DNA from: Paractinoplanes maris
GTDB lineage: Bacteria; Actinomycetota; Actinomycetes; Mycobacteriales; Micromonosporaceae
Length of the DNA: 64,000 nucleotides
NCBI RefSeq assembly: GCF_023544465.1
Contig: NZ_JALPVL010000014.1
Span: forward strand, 62,001-126,000
Direction of reading: 5' to 3'
In this document: piece after piece, positions 23,311-30,959 of the stretch
Numbering within the stretch: the first letter of the stretch is position 1
Layout of the letters: the number at the start of each line of letters is the position of its first letter
Made by a program: the position numbers and the translations under genes
Notes under the pieces: generated by a model
What the model was told of the DNA's origin: nothing
Database searches by the model: none
Seen by the model: the letters and a program-made list of their open reading frames with translations, nothing else

Positions 23311-24809
23311 GACATGTCCACGCAGACGTTGGTGTATTCGGAGTAGAAGTCGAGCGAGTGGCGGCCACCCTCGCGGCCCACGCCGGAGGCGCGCATGCCG
23401 CCGAACGGGGTGCGCAGATCGCGCAGGAACCAGGTGTTCACCCAGACCAGGCCGACGTCGAGCCGGGCCCCGGCCCGCAGCGCCCGGCCCACATCCCGGG
23501 TCCAGACCGTCCCGGCCAGACCGTAGGCGCTGTCGTTGGCCAGGGCGAAGGCCTCCTCCTCGTCGTCGAACGGCGCGAGGTGGCAGATCGGTCCGAAGAC
23601 CTCTTCCCGTACGGTCCGGGCGTCCTGGCCGAGCCCGGTGATCACGGTCGGCTCGATGTAGGAGCCGCCGTCGCGCTCGTCGCCGAAGTGCGGCACTCCC
23701 CCGCCGGCCAGCACGGTCGCGCCCTCGGACCGGGCCAGGTCGTAGTAGCCGAGCACCTTGTCGCGGTGCGCCTTGGAGATCAGCGGCATGGTGCCGGTGG
23801 TCTCGTCGGACGGCCAGCCGTAGGTCAGCTCGCGGGCCCGGGCGGCGAGCCGCTCGGCGAACTCGTCGAAGACCGTCCGCTGCACGTAGAGCCGCTCGGT
23901 GCAGAGGCAGACCTGGCCGCCGTTGGTGAAGCTGGACCGGACGCTACCGGCCACCGCGGCGTCCAGGTCGGCGTCGGCGAAGATCAGGCCGGCGTTCTTG
24001 CCGCCGAGCTCGAACGACACCGGCTTCACGCCGGGGGCGGCGTTGCGCATGATGGCCGAGCCGGTGGCCGACTCGCCGGTGAAGGTGATCGCGTCGACGC
24101 CGGGGTGGGTGGTGAGCCACTCCCCGGCGGCGTCCGGGCCGTGACCGTGCACGAGGTTGAAGACACCCTCGGGCACGCCGGCCGCGGCCATCACCTCGGC
24201 CAGCACGGTGGCCGAGGCCGGGGTCTCCTCGCTGGGCTTGACCACGACCGCGTTGCCACAGGCCAGGGCGGGCGCGACCTTCCAGGTCAGCAGCAGCAGG
24301 GGCAGGTTCCACGGCACGATGATGGCGACGACGCCCATCGGCTTGCGGACCGCGTAGTTCAACGCCCGCCCGCCGCCGGCGGTGGCCGTGGTGAACGACT
24401 CGGTGCCGGTCGCGGCGACCACGTCGGCGAACGCCCGGAAGTTGGCCGCGCCGCGCGGGATGTCGAGCGTGCGGGCCTGGGTCAGGGTCTTGCCGGTGTC
24501 GGCCACCTCGGCGGTGACCAGATCCTCGAAGCGGCGCTCGAGCTCGTCGGCCACGCGGCGCAGCACCACGGCCCGCTCCTGCTCGGTCGTGCGGCCCCAT
24601 GGCCCGCGCACCGCGGCCCGGGCGGCGGCGACCGCGTCGTCCACCGTGGACCGGTCGGACTCGGTGACCGAGAAGACCGTCTCACCGGTGACCGGTGAGG
24701 CCTTGGCGAACGTCGAGGTGGCCGGGCGGAACTCGCCGGCGACGAAGTTACGCAGCAGCGGCGGATCGCCGGCCGGTCGGCCGGTGACCAGCGTCGGGTC
24801 CCAGTTCAT
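23307..24809 (-). CDS. 2-aminomuconate (2-hydroxymuconate) 6-semialdehyde dehydrogenase
   Basis: A 500-aa NAD-dependent aldehyde dehydrogenase with VPWNLPLLLLTWKVAPALA, VVVKPSEETP, the catalytic Glu in FELGGKNAGL, the catalytic Cys in NGGQVCLCTERLYV and EEVFGPICH. It oxidises 2-aminomuconate semialdehyde to 2-aminomuconate, matching the NbaE/AmnC step. Substrate assignment rests on operon context and on the hydroxymuconic-semialdehyde-type C-terminus (FGGMRASGVGREGGRHSLDF). Start and stop overlap both neighbours as ATGA. Confidence 0.9.
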   Translation of the reverse strand: MNWDPTLVTGRPAGDPPLLRNFVAGEFRPATSTFAKASPVTGETVFSVTESDRSTVDDAVAAARAAVRGPWGRTTEQERAVVLRRVADELERRFEDLVTAEVADTGKTLTQARTLDIPRGAANFRAFADVVAATGTESFTTATAGGGRALNYAVRKPMGVVAIIVPWNLPLLLLTWKVAPALACGNAVVVKPSEETPASATVLAEVMAAAGVPEGVFNLVHGHGPDAAGEWLTTHPGVDAITFTGESATGSAIMRNAAPGVKPVSFELGGKNAGLIFADADLDAAVAGSVRSSFTNGGQVCLCTERLYVQRTVFDEFAERLAARARELTYGWPSDETTGTMPLISKAHRDKVLGYYDLARSEGATVLAGGGVPHFGDERDGGSYIEPTVITGLGQDARTVREEVFGPICHLAPFDDEEEAFALANDSAYGLAGTVWTRDVGRALRAGARLDVGLVWVNTWFLRDLRTPFGGMRASGVGREGGRHSLDFYSEYTNVCVDMS

Positions 24810-26116
24810 CGCACCACCTTACGGATCAGCGCGGCCGCCACCAGGGCCGCCAGCGCTCCGGCGACGGCCCCGGCCACCTGGTGCTGCCGCCGGACCCGGC
24901 GCCGGACGTCGGCGTACGGCGTGGTCGAGAACGACACCAGCTCGTAGCGCGAGACGTACTTGCCGGGCAGCAGCCGTTCCAGGGTGTGCTCGACGGTCTT
25001 GCCCAGCTTGAAGAGCGGGTCGGCCACCTTGTCGCGCATCTCGACGAAGTTGGCCAGAGCCATCTCGGCGATCGCCTCCGAGTTCTCGCGGCGACCGGCC
25101 TCGTAGGCCGGGAGCGCGGCCGCCCAGTCGTCGCCGGTCGCGTCCAGACAGCGGTCGAGCTCGACCACGTCCTCGAAGGAGGCGTTGGCGCCCTGGCCGT
25201 AGAACGGGACGATGGCGTGCGCGGCGTCGCCGATCAGCGCCACCCGGCCCAGCATCTGCCAGGGCGCGCACTTGACGGTGCCGAGCAGGCCGACCGGGTT
25301 GTGCCGGTAGTCGTCGGCCAGGTCGGGGATCAGCTCGAGCAGGTCGGGGTACTGGTCGCGGAAGTGCCGCTCGACCGCGGCCGGGCTGCCCAGCGAGGCG
25401 AAGCTGCCGGTGCCCGCGTTGGGCCAGAACAGCGTGCCGGTGAACGAGCGGTCCGGGTTGGGCAGCGCGATCATCATCGAGGTGCCGCGCGGCCAGATGT
25501 GCAGCGCGCCCGGGTCGAGGGCGTATTCGCCGTCGCGGGCCGGGATGGTCAGCTCCTTGTAGCCGTAGTCGAGGAAGCTGACCGTCTCGGTGAAGCTCTC
25601 CCCGGCGTACGCCATCAGCAGCCCGCGCGTCGCCGAGCCGGCGCCGTCGGCCCCCAGCACGACATCGGCCTTGGCCTGACTGCCGTCGGCGAAGCCGAGC
25701 GTGCCGGTCTCGGGGTCGAGCGAGGTGAGCGGGTGGTCGAAGTGGAGGGTGACGCCGTCGGTCTCGCCCGCCGCGTCGAGCAGCGCGTCGTTGAGCGTGC
25801 CGCGGCCGATCGAGTTGATCGCCCGGTCGCCCGAGATGCTGTACGGCTGGAAGTTCGTCCCGCCGCCCAGCGGGTGCACCATCCGGCCCCGCATCGGGAG
25901 CGCGTCCTTGAGCACCTGCTCGTCGAGACCGATCCGGCGCAGCGCGTCGAGGCCGCGCTCGGAGAGGGCCAGGTTGATCGAGCGCCCGCGCTCGGCCCCG
26001 GTGACCCGCGGGTCGGGGCGGCGCTCGTAGACGTCGACGGTGTAGCCCCGGCGGCCCAGGTAGCAGGCGAGCAGGCTGCCGCAGAGCCCGGCGCCGACGA
26101 CCGCGATGTGTGTCAC
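24806..26116 (-). CDS. kmo: Kynurenine 3-monooxygenase
   Basis: A 436-aa FAD monooxygenase: GAGLCGSLLACYLGRRG dinucleotide motif, ERGRSINLALSERG (the KMO signature), GADGAGSATR and the GDAAHAIVPFYGQGANASFED motif. The C-terminus carries a hydrophobic segment (VAGAVAGALAALVAAALI) followed by basic residues, consistent with the membrane anchor reported for KMO. It hydroxylates L-kynurenine with NADPH and O2, and here connects kynurenine to the 3-hydroxyanthranilate branch. GTG start at 26116 overlaps the kynU stop by 4 bp. Confidence 0.95.
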   Translation of the reverse strand: MTHIAVVGAGLCGSLLACYLGRRGYTVDVYERRPDPRVTGAERGRSINLALSERGLDALRRIGLDEQVLKDALPMRGRMVHPLGGGTNFQPYSISGDRAINSIGRGTLNDALLDAAGETDGVTLHFDHPLTSLDPETGTLGFADGSQAKADVVLGADGAGSATRGLLMAYAGESFTETVSFLDYGYKELTIPARDGEYALDPGALHIWPRGTSMMIALPNPDRSFTGTLFWPNAGTGSFASLGSPAAVERHFRDQYPDLLELIPDLADDYRHNPVGLLGTVKCAPWQMLGRVALIGDAAHAIVPFYGQGANASFEDVVELDRCLDATGDDWAAALPAYEAGRRENSEAIAEMALANFVEMRDKVADPLFKLGKTVEHTLERLLPGKYVSRYELVSFSTTPYADVRRRVRRQHQVAGAVAGALAALVAAALIRKVVR

Positions 26117-27363
26117 TTGGTCTCCTCAACACAGGCGGCCAGCGCCTCGGCGGCCCGCCGGCAGTCCTGATAGGTCGAATACAGCGGCACCGGCGCGAAC
26201 CGCACGACATCCGGCTGACGCGCGTCGGCGATCACGCCGTACTCGAAGCGCAGCCGCTTGGTCAGCGCGCCCGCGTTGCCCTCGTGCAGCCGGACCGAGA
26301 GCTGACAGCCGTGCCGCTCGGGCTCCCGCGGCGTGATGACCGACAGCGGCCGGGTGGCCACCACCTCGTCCAGCAGCTCGCGCAGATAGGTGGTCAGGCG
26401 CAGGCTGCGCTCGCGCAGCGCGGGCATCCCGACCTCGTCGAAGATGCGCAGCGACGTGCGGACCGGGCCCATCGCGAGGATCGGCGGGTTGGAGACCTGC
26501 CAGGCGTCGGCGCTGCGCGGCGGCCGCGACTCGGGGGTCATCTCGAAGCGGGTGGCCGCCTCGGTGCTCCACCAGCCCTCGAATCTGGGCAGCGGGGATC
26601 CGTGGTGGCGCTCGTGGACGAACACCCCGGCCAGGGCACCCGGCCCCGAGTTCAGGTATTTGTACGAGCACCAGGCGGCGAAGTCGGCGCCCCACTCGTG
26701 CAGGCTGAGCGGAACGTTGCCCGCGGCGTGCGCGAGATCCCAGCCGACGACAGCGCCGGCTTTCCTGCCCGCCGCCGTGATGGCCGGCATGTCCATCACC
26801 TCACCGGTGAGGTAGTTGACGCCGCCCAGCATCAGCAGCGCCACCGTGTCGCCCTCCTTGTCGAGGAACGCCACGACGTCCTCGGTGCGCAGCGTGTCCT
26901 CGCCGTCGCGCGGCCGCAGCCGGACGACCGCGGTGCCGGGGTCGAGGCCGTGGAACCGGGCCTGGCTGCGGACGGCGTAGCTGTCGGAGGGGAACGCCGC
27001 GTCCTCGATGACGATCCGGGTGCGGTCGCCGGCCGGGCGGTAGAACGACACCATCAGCAGGTGCAGGTCGACGGTGAGCGAGTTCATCACCACGACCTCG
27101 GAGGGCAGGGCGCCGACCAGCCGGGCCGCGGGCTGGGTGAGCAGCTCGTGGTAGGGCAGCCAGGGCCGGGCCGCGTCCAGATGCCCCTCGACGCCGAGCC
27201 GGGCCCAGTCGTCGAGGTCCTCGTTCAGCTCGACCCGGGTCGCCCGGGGCTGCAGGCCGAGCGAGTTGCCGGCGAAATACGCCACCTCCGGGTGGTCACC
27301 GCCCTCGGCCGGCGGGACATGGAACAGGTGCCGGTGACCCGGATCCTGCTGATCGCGCTCCAT
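26113..27363 (-). CDS. kynU: Kynureninase
   Basis: A 416-aa PLP enzyme starting MERDQQDPGHRHLFHVP. The family motif YFAGNSLGLQPRA is near residue 35, the PLP-contact segment GWDLAHAAGNVPL near 210, and the Schiff-base Lys lies in WCSYKYLNSGPGALAG. It cleaves 3-hydroxykynurenine to 3-hydroxyanthranilate and alanine. The ATG at 27363 overlaps the kynA stop in TGATG, so it is preferred over an upstream in-frame codon inside kynA. Confidence 0.95.
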   Translation of the reverse strand: MERDQQDPGHRHLFHVPPAEGGDHPEVAYFAGNSLGLQPRATRVELNEDLDDWARLGVEGHLDAARPWLPYHELLTQPAARLVGALPSEVVVMNSLTVDLHLLMVSFYRPAGDRTRIVIEDAAFPSDSYAVRSQARFHGLDPGTAVVRLRPRDGEDTLRTEDVVAFLDKEGDTVALLMLGGVNYLTGEVMDMPAITAAGRKAGAVVGWDLAHAAGNVPLSLHEWGADFAAWCSYKYLNSGPGALAGVFVHERHHGSPLPRFEGWWSTEAATRFEMTPESRPPRSADAWQVSNPPILAMGPVRTSLRIFDEVGMPALRERSLRLTTYLRELLDEVVATRPLSVITPREPERHGCQLSVRLHEGNAGALTKRLRFEYGVIADARQPDVVRFAPVPLYSTYQDCRRAAEALAACVEETK

Positions 27364-28244
27364 CACATCTCCGTCCGCGAGGTCCACAGCTCCGGGAAGA
27401 CCGGCCGGGCCATGCTGCGCTGCAGGAAGGTCAAGCCGTTCGACCCGCCCGAGCCGCTCTTGGCCCCCATTGTCCGCTGCACCGCCTTGAGGTGCAGATA
27501 GCGCCAGTCGCCGAACCGGTCGGCGACCTCGGTCAGCGCCTCGCCCAGCAGCCTGAGGTGGTTGTCCGGGCCGGGATCACGATAGATGCGCACCCACGCG
27601 TCGGAGACCGACGGGTCGGCCTGGTGCTCGTCGGCCACGTCGCGGTCCAGCAGCTCGGGCTTGAGGTCGTGGCCCTGCCGGGCGAGCAGCGCGATCACCT
27701 CGTCCCACAGACTAGGCCGGTGCAGGGCCGCGGTCAGCTCGTCGTGTTCCGGGGTGCCCTTGAACGGGCGGATCAGCGACCGGGTGCGCAGCCCGAGCAG
27801 GAACTCGACCTGGCGATACATGGCCGACTGGAAGCCCGAGCCCTCGCCCAGCAGGTCGCGGAACTTGTTGAAATCGGCCGGGGTCATCCAGCGCAGGGTC
27901 TGCCAGGCCGCGTTCAGGCCCTCAAGGTGCAGCGCGGTCCGCTTCAACGGGGCCAGCGCCGGCCAGATCTGGTCGGAGCGCAGGTGCTCGCGGGCCAGCT
28001 CGAGCTCGTGGCGGATCAGGTTGAAGTACAGCTCCATGATCTGGCTGACCACGAGGAACGACATCTCGCCGGGGTCGCCGCTGAGCGTGCGCTGCAACGT
28101 GTGCAGCGTGCTGGCGTGCACGTAGGCGTCGTAGGGCACCCGATGCCCGAACTCCAGGGTGGGTGCGCCGTTGTTGCGGGATCGACGCTCGTCACGCTCC
28201 GCGGCGTTGGTCGGCCGCACGGCCGCGGCATTCACGGTTTCCAC
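27363..28244 (-). CDS. kynA: Tryptophan 2,3-dioxygenase
   Basis: A 293-aa heme enzyme with the signatures FLVVSQIMELYFNLIRHELE, a long helical core and a C-terminal RYLHLKAVQRTMGAKSGSGG segment. It oxidises L-tryptophan to N-formylkynurenine, the entry step of the pathway. The GTG at 28244 has GAGGAGA at 8 nt; longer versions of the open frame run through the promoter region and into the divergent lrp gene, so they are rejected. This is the first gene of the operon kynA-kynU-kmo-ALDH-decarboxylase-ridA-3HAO-ACMSD, in which every junction but the last overlaps by 1-4 bp. Confidence 0.94.
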   Translation of the reverse strand: METVNAAAVRPTNAAERDERRSRNNGAPTLEFGHRVPYDAYVHASTLHTLQRTLSGDPGEMSFLVVSQIMELYFNLIRHELELAREHLRSDQIWPALAPLKRTALHLEGLNAAWQTLRWMTPADFNKFRDLLGEGSGFQSAMYRQVEFLLGLRTRSLIRPFKGTPEHDELTAALHRPSLWDEVIALLARQGHDLKPELLDRDVADEHQADPSVSDAWVRIYRDPGPDNHLRLLGEALTEVADRFGDWRYLHLKAVQRTMGAKSGSGGSNGLTFLQRSMARPVFPELWTSRTEM

Positions 28245-28301
28245 TGACTTCTCCTCGCCCTTGACCGGTCCATGATTTCTCTGCGAGGGCCTCGGTCGGA
28301 A

Positions 28302-28330
28302 TGCCGGATCAACGGCGCTGACCTCCGGCA
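28302..28330. promoter_or_regulatory. Perfect 7-bp inverted repeat between kynA and the lrp gene (candidate operator)
   Basis: TGCCGGA (28302-28308) and TCCGGCA (28324-28330) are perfect arms with a 15-bp spacer, centred in the 141-bp divergent intergenic region. Its dyad symmetry and site fit binding by the adjacent Lrp/AsnC protein. A TAGATT box at 28348-28353 could be the lrp -10. Confidence 0.45.
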
Positions 28331-28385
28331 ACCGGTGATCGGCGGCTAGATTTGCGGAACCGCTTAACGATCGGAAGGTGGCCGG

Positions 28386-28829
28386 ATGGACGCGATGGAC
28401 TGGGCGCTGCTGCGCGAGTTGCAGGACGACGCGCGCCTGTCCTACAGCGAGCTCTCGCGGCGGGTGCACCTCTCGCCGCCGGCTGTGGCCGAACGGGTAC
28501 GCCGGCTGGAGGAGACCGGGGTGATCACGGGCTATCACGCCCACGTCGACCTGGCCCGGACCGGGCGGGTGGTGCTCGCGCTGATCCGGATGTCGTGTTA
28601 CGGCCCGACCTGCGTGCTGCGCGACGACAAGGTGCCTGCCTGGCCCGAGGTGCTGGAGATCAACCGGGTGACCGGCGACACGTGTTCGGTGCTCAAGGTC
28701 GCGACCACCTCGATGGAGGCGTTCGAGGAGGTCATCGACCGGTTGGGTGGGTACGGTGCGCCGTCCAGCACGATGATTCTGTCCACTCCGCTGACCTGGC
28801 AGCCGATCGCGCCGCCACCCGACTTCTAG
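28386..28829 (+). CDS. Lrp/AsnC-family regulator, probable kynurenine-operon regulator
   Basis: 147 aa: an N-terminal winged helix (MDAMDWALLRELQDDARLSY, SELSRRVHLSPPAVAERVRR) followed by a RAM effector domain ending WQPIAPPPDF. The RAM domain contains VTGDTCSVLKVATTSMEAFE, the position where Lrp proteins bind amino acids. It is divergent from kynA, the layout of KynR regulators that respond to kynurenine. Effector and direction of control are inferred only. The downstream cupin gene starts 11 bp after the stop and is probably co-transcribed. Confidence 0.88.
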   Translation: MDAMDWALLRELQDDARLSYSELSRRVHLSPPAVAERVRRLEETGVITGYHAHVDLARTGRVVLALIRMSCYGPTCVLRDDKVPAWPEVLEINRVTGDTCSVLKVATTSMEAFEEVIDRLGGYGAPSSTMILSTPLTWQPIAPPPDF

Positions 28830-28840
28830 GTAGGACATCG

Positions 28841-29230
28841 GTGGCCGACTTCTTCGACACCCCGGCCGATCCGGTCGTGGTGCCGATGCCCCGGCACTTC
28901 ACGCTGACCCGGGGCGAGAACGCGGCTGTGCAATACGTGTCGGGCCAGCAGACCTATCGCATGCTGTCCGACCGTGGCGCCGGTCTGGTGCTCGAGCCCA
29001 TGGTGGTGCACATCGCGCCGGGCGGGCGGTGGGAGACGGCGTACGGTCACGCCGGCGAGGAATTCGCGTACGTGATCTCGGGTGAGCTGCTCTACGAGGT
29101 CGACGGGGTCGAGCACCGGCTGTGCCCGGGCGACAGCGTGCACCTGCGCTCCTCGGTGCCGCACAGCATGTACAACGACACCGAGCAGGTGACCACCGTG
29201 GTCTCGGTGGTCACCCCCCGGCTGTCTTGA
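28841..29230 (+). CDS. Small cupin-domain protein
   Basis: 129 aa beginning at a GTG 11 bp after the lrp stop. A single cupin fold is evident: HIAPGGRWETAYGHAGEEFAYVISGEL (first conserved motif) and LCPGDSVHLRSSVPHSMYN (second motif), with His, Glu and His ligands available for a metal. It is close to the C-terminal half of XRE-cupin regulators but lacks the helix-turn-helix. Co-transcription with the Lrp gene suggests a role in tryptophan/kynurenine metabolism or sensing. Longer in-frame readings start inside lrp and are rejected. Confidence 0.8.
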   Translation: MADFFDTPADPVVVPMPRHFTLTRGENAAVQYVSGQQTYRMLSDRGAGLVLEPMVVHIAPGGRWETAYGHAGEEFAYVISGELLYEVDGVEHRLCPGDSVHLRSSVPHSMYNDTEQVTTVVSVVTPRLS

Positions 29231-29239
29231 GGGACCTGT

Positions 29240-30268
29240 TCACGTACGTGAAATAACCCGGTCCACCTCTGCCATGGTGGCCGCCCAGATCGGTGAGCCC
29301 GGCGCGATGACGTCGAAGTGGTCACCCGCCTGCTCCAGCAGTGGCACCCCGGAGGCGGCGGCGAACCGCCGGTTGATGTCGACCAGGTCGAGGCTGTCGC
29401 CGCTGCCCTGCACCAGCAGCGCCGGCGAGGCGAGCGGCAGCCGGGCCATCGGGTCGCTCGCGGCGTAGACGTCCGGCACCTCGTCCGGTGTCCCGCCGAG
29501 GGCGGTCGTGATCGCGCCCTCGCCCAGGAACCGCCGCTGGCCCTCGCCGAGGTCGAGCACGCCGGCCAGGGACACGGCCAGCGCGAGGTCCGGGTCGTCG
29601 GCGGCCAGGCGCAGGGCGAGCTGACCGCCGGCCGAGTGGCCGAACAGCACGATCGGCGCGCCCGGGTGACGTTCGCGGGCCGCGGCGACCCCGGCCGCCA
29701 GATCGGCCGTGGTGGCCGCCCAGCCGTTCCGGTCGGGACGCCGGTATTCGAGGTTCCAGCTGGTCCAGCCGCGCGCGGTCAGGTCGATGGCGAGCGCGTC
29801 CATCAGGTCGGCGGCCCAGATCGAGCGCCAGAACCCACCGTGCAGGAGAATCCCGACCGGCGCCCCGGCGGGGGCGGCCGGTGCGCCGGTCGGGATCCGT
29901 TCATCGGCCCGCTGCTCCGGGTGCTCGCCGTAGGCGACCCGGGTGGCGGGCTCGCGCAGCCGGTGCACGGCATGCTTGATCGCCCAGGCCAGGCCCCACA
30001 CCCCCCGGCCGTGCAGGTGTTGCGGTGATACCGGATCGGCAGCCACGGTGAGGTCGTAGAAGACGGTGTTGGCTCCGGCGGCGGCCATCAGCGCCGGGTC
30101 GGCCGGCACCACCACGGCCGGGCCGTCGTGCGCGGCCAGTTCCGCGGCGGTCACCGACGACACCACGGTCAGGCCGGCGTCGAGCTCCCAGGCCGTGCTG
30201 CCGGCGAGGGAGGTGAGCAGGCCGCGGTCGGCGACCAGGTCGGGGCCGAGAACGAGCAGGACGTCCAT
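29240..30268 (-). CDS. Alpha/beta hydrolase, probable kynurenine formamidase with an extra N-terminal domain
   Basis: Residues from about 130 onward form an alpha/beta hydrolase with the oxyanion motif LLHGGFWRS, the nucleophile elbow FGHSAGGQ, and C-terminal Asp (GSGDSLDLV) and His (AGDHFDVI). HGGxW hydrolases beside kyn genes are typically arylformamidases that convert N-formylkynurenine to kynurenine, and no other formamidase is in the window. The first about 110 residues (MDVLLVLGPDL, then NTVFYDLTVAADPVSPQHLH, WGLAWAIKHAVHRL) resemble a degenerate type II dehydroquinase fold, which is not part of ordinary formamidases. The ATG at 30268 lies 22 bp after the stop of the truncated luciferase-like gene. 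Confidence 0.78.
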   Translation of the reverse strand: MDVLLVLGPDLVADRGLLTSLAGSTAWELDAGLTVVSSVTAAELAAHDGPAVVVPADPALMAAAGANTVFYDLTVAADPVSPQHLHGRGVWGLAWAIKHAVHRLREPATRVAYGEHPEQRADERIPTGAPAAPAGAPVGILLHGGFWRSIWAADLMDALAIDLTARGWTSWNLEYRRPDRNGWAATTADLAAGVAAARERHPGAPIVLFGHSAGGQLALRLAADDPDLALAVSLAGVLDLGEGQRRFLGEGAITTALGGTPDEVPDVYAASDPMARLPLASPALLVQGSGDSLDLVDINRRFAAASGVPLLEQAGDHFDVIAPGSPIWAATMAEVDRVISRT

Positions 30269-30289
30269 CGGGGTGCGCTCCTAACGGGG

Positions 30290-30856
30290 CTACCGGGACA
30301 ACAGGGGCAGGACTTCGGTGCCGAGCAGCTCGACACCACGATCATCGGTGAGCCCGTGCGGGGTGCCGAACTCGACCCGCCGCACACCGGCGTCGATCAG
30401 CGACTGGGCCTGACGCGCGACCTGCTCCGGCGTGCCGGAGAAGGCGAACCGGTCCAGCACATCGTCGGGGATCAGCGTGCCGGCTTCCTCGTCACGGCCG
30501 GCGTCGACCAACCGGCCGACCTCGGCCACCAGCCCGTCGGGCAGTGCGACGGTGGGATCGAGCTCGGCCACCACGGCCAGATACATGGCCACTTCGGTGC
30601 GCGCCCTGGCCCGGGCCGCCTCGCCGTCGGTGTCGACCACGGTCACCGCGCCGAGCACGACGCCGATCTCCGCCACGTCCCGCCCGATCCGGGAAGCGCC
30701 CACCAGCAGGCGTTCGCGCATCACCGGCACCATGTCCGGGTTCGCGCTGCCGCCCACCTTGATCTCGCCGGCGATCCGGCCGGCCAGCGCCGCGCCCCGC
30801 GGGCCCCAGGCGCCGAGCAGCAGCGGCACTTCGGGGCGCTGCTGCTCGGACCGGAG
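30290..30856 (-). pseudogene. 5'-truncated LLM-class (luciferase-like, F420/flavin) oxidoreductase
   Basis: About 188 codons of recognisable coding remain, from RPEVPLLLGAWGPRGAALAG to the TAG at 30290, including EIKVGGSANPDMVPVMRE, FSGTPEQVARQAQSLIDAG and a C-terminal VRRVEFGTPHGLTDDRG. These correspond to the second half of luciferase-like TIM-barrel oxidoreductases of about 320 residues. Upstream of about 30856 the same frame encodes unrelated sequence that overlaps the promoter and start of the divergent GGDEF-EAL gene, and there is no good initiator. The N-terminal half of the barrel is therefore lost. It lies directly upstream of the formamidase gene on the same strand. Confidence 0.7.
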
Positions 30857-30959
30857 TGTGGTGCCCGGCTCACTCGGTCGGTCAGAACCGGTGGGCCGCT
30901 CAAGTCGGCTCCCCCGCCGCCGATGAAAGTCATGACAGCTGCGAACCTCGAGGTAGGCG

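Noticed and set aside
28352-28840. N-terminal extension of the cupin frame through the lrp gene
   Set aside because: The lrp gene occupies this interval in another frame with full domain motifs; the cupin fold begins after the GTG at 28841.
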